Below are positions 5,289-6,592 of a stretch of 6,592 bases of DNA, one piece after another. The DNA comes from Spirochaetia bacterium (GTDB lineage Bacteria > Spirochaetota > Spirochaetia > DTKZ01). A model generated the notes under the pieces. That model was not told the origin of the DNA. It searched no databases and was given only the letters and a program-made list of their open reading frames with translations. The position numbers and the translations under genes were made by a program. The first letter of the stretch is position 1. Each line of letters opens with the position of its first letter. The stretch lies in the NCBI GenBank assembly GCA_031270615.1, contig JAISXE010000329.1:1-6592 (forward strand). Direction: 5' to 3'.

Positions 5289-6592
5289 ATGGATGATGGA
5301 TTACAGGCCCGGATAAACGAACTTGAAAGTAAAAACAAACAACTGGAAAAGGAATACCGCTCCCTTCTGCGCCAGCATGAGATTGCGCTGGTAACGATTG
5401 AACGGTCCAAAGTGTGCATTTCTTCCAAAGACAGGCTTCTGGGATCGGTGCTCCATGAAAAGGCCCGGCAGGAAGAATATTTCAACCTCCTTATGGAAAA
5501 CACCCAGGAAATCATGCTCCTCCTGGATCATGGGCTGCGGCTTATTTACTGTTCCAAAACCTTCCTGCGCCAGGCCGGAATATCCAATTTCGACTTGATT
5601 GGCGACCAGGGGTTCCGTGACGTGCTTTCCCGCAGCGTAGATACGCCGTCCCTTGAATACCTGACGCAGATGCTTTCCAGGTCGCTGGAGGAAGGCCGCA
5701 TGTATGTGGAAAACCGGATCGTGGATATTGGGAAAAAAGGCAAGCCCCGGTATTACACGATATTCCTGATTCCCATGGCCGACAGGGAAGGAACCACCCA
5801 GGGGATGCTGATACTGTTTCAGGACATGACCGATGTGCTGAAGGCCAAGGAACAGGCGGAGCAGGCGAACAAGGCGAAATCATCCTTTCTGGCCCGGATG
5901 AGCCACGAGATCCGCACGCCGCTGAACGCGATACTGGGCCTCTCGGAAGTGGAACTGCAAAACCGCCTGCCAGGCCCCCTGCGGGAGAATCTGGAGAAAA
6001 TCTATTATTCCGGCTCCCACCTCCTTGAGATCGTCAACGACATTCTTGACATCTCAAAAATCGAATCGGGGAATTTTGAAATCTTCCCCGCGGAGTACGA
6101 CTTTCCCGCGCTCATCAGCGAAACCGTGCAGCTCAACATCGTGCGCATCGGGATAAGACCCATCAATTTCCACCTGGATCTCAGCGAGAGCCTTCCGCTG
6201 AAACTCCACGGAGACGGGCTGCGCGTGAAACAGATCCTCAACAACCTGCTGTCCAACGCCTTCAAGTACACCGAGGAGGGCGACGTGCGGATGAAGATAG
6301 GCTGGGAGAGACAGGGGGAGGATGTAGGCTTGTTTGACTTCCGCATAGAAGACACCGGCAGGGGGATCAGGGCAGAGGATTTAAGGAAACTGTTTTCCGA
6401 CTACACCCAGCTTGACACCACGGCCAACCGCCGGATCGAGGGAACCGGCCTGGGGCTTTCCATCACCAAGGGTCTGGTGGAAATGATGGGGGGGAGCATT
6501 TCGGTCCAAAGCGAATACGGCAGGGGCAGCGTCTTCCGCGTGAGCCTGCCGCAGGGAATCGTGGACGGGACGCCCATCGGCAAAGAGACGGC
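5289..6592 (+). CDS. PAS sensor histidine kinase, C-terminus beyond window
   Basis: 434 residues are visible and the frame is still open at the window edge. There is no membrane segment, so the kinase is cytoplasmic. Order: charged coiled coil at 1-60 (INELESKNKQLEKEY near the start); PAS domain at about 62-183, from EEYFNLLMENTQEIMLLLD to FQDMTDV; linker helix; HisKA at about 194-262 with phospho-acceptor H206 in SHEIRTPLN; HATPase_c at about 305-425 with N-box N319 and N323 (NNLLSNAFKYT), G1 box DTGRGI (355-360) and G2 box GTGLGL (385-390). All catalytic motifs are intact. ATG 5289 is preceded by AGGAT directly after the FIST stop. In this kinase family the ATPase domain is commonly followed by a receiver and sometimes an HPt domain, so a hybrid kinase is probable but not visible here. 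The upstream FIST protein is a likely input, and the regulator at 3901 a possible target. Confidence 0.93.
   Translation, partial: MDDGLQARINELESKNKQLEKEYRSLLRQHEIALVTIERSKVCISSKDRLLGSVLHEKARQEEYFNLLMENTQEIMLLLDHGLRLIYCSKTFLRQAGISNFDLIGDQGFRDVLSRSVDTPSLEYLTQMLSRSLEEGRMYVENRIVDIGKKGKPRYYTIFLIPMADREGTTQGMLILFQDMTDVLKAKEQAEQANKAKSSFLARMSHEIRTPLNAILGLSEVELQNRLPGPLRENLEKIYYSGSHLLEIVNDILDISKIESGNFEIFPAEYDFPALISETVQLNIVRIGIRPINFHLDLSESLPLKLHGDGLRVKQILNNLLSNAFKYTEEGDVRMKIGWERQGEDVGLFDFRIEDTGRGIRAEDLRKLFSDYTQLDTTANRRIEGTGLGLSITKGLVEMMGGSISVQSEYGRGSVFRVSLPQGIVDGTPIGKET

Noticed and set aside
6488..6494. Seven-G run in the kinase gene as a phase-variable tract
   Set aside because: It encodes the conserved Met-Gly-Gly segment after the G2 box, so it is explained by the protein sequence and codon use.

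Overview
The window looks like a chromosomal stretch from a spirochaete, most probably a termite-gut-type Treponema. This is inferred from the style of the proteins (a Cache chemoreceptor with a coupled spirochaete-type PilZ protein, and a FIST protein followed by a PAS histidine kinase) and from intergenic spacers built of CCACGGAC-type repeats. No 16S or other taxonomic marker is present, so the assignment is recall-based and tentative. All supported genes lie on the + strand.

Layout. Positions 1-305 hold no credible gene but are dense in palindromes: a nested inverted repeat at 13-136 and compact hairpins at 184-201 and 276-305. The last one ends at the -35 box of a good promoter (306-334) for a 187-aa Uma2-family (DUF820) nuclease-fold protein (390-953). 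After a short spacer with its own promoter (1077-1105) comes a 685-aa transmembrane methyl-accepting chemotaxis protein (1148-3205). It is translationally coupled to a small PilZ-domain protein, a probable c-di-GMP receptor (3214-3603). A repeat-filled spacer (3604-3900) leads to a stand-alone receiver-domain response regulator (3901-4308), closed by a convincing intrinsic terminator (4346-4393). A second signalling unit follows: a shortened FIST sensory protein (4492-5277) and, 11 bp later, a cytoplasmic PAS-HisKA-HATPase histidine kinase (5289 to the window end, incomplete).

How the genes may work together. MCP plus PilZ suggests a chemotaxis input linked to a c-di-GMP readout. FIST plus kinase suggests a ligand-sensing module whose phosphoryl acceptor could be the single-domain regulator just upstream, a receiver in the unseen C-terminus of the kinase, or both. 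The Uma2 gene has its own promoter and no evident functional link.

Most notable observations: (1) a repeat with consensus TAACCACGGAC lies immediately after coding regions and appears to supply the TAA stop of two genes; (2) the FIST protein lacks most of the first half of its N-terminal domain, apparently through an in-frame deletion next to an 8-G tract; (3) CACGG units in the 3604-3741 spacer recur at about one or two helical turns and end in an inverted partner; (4) the palindrome cluster at 13-305.
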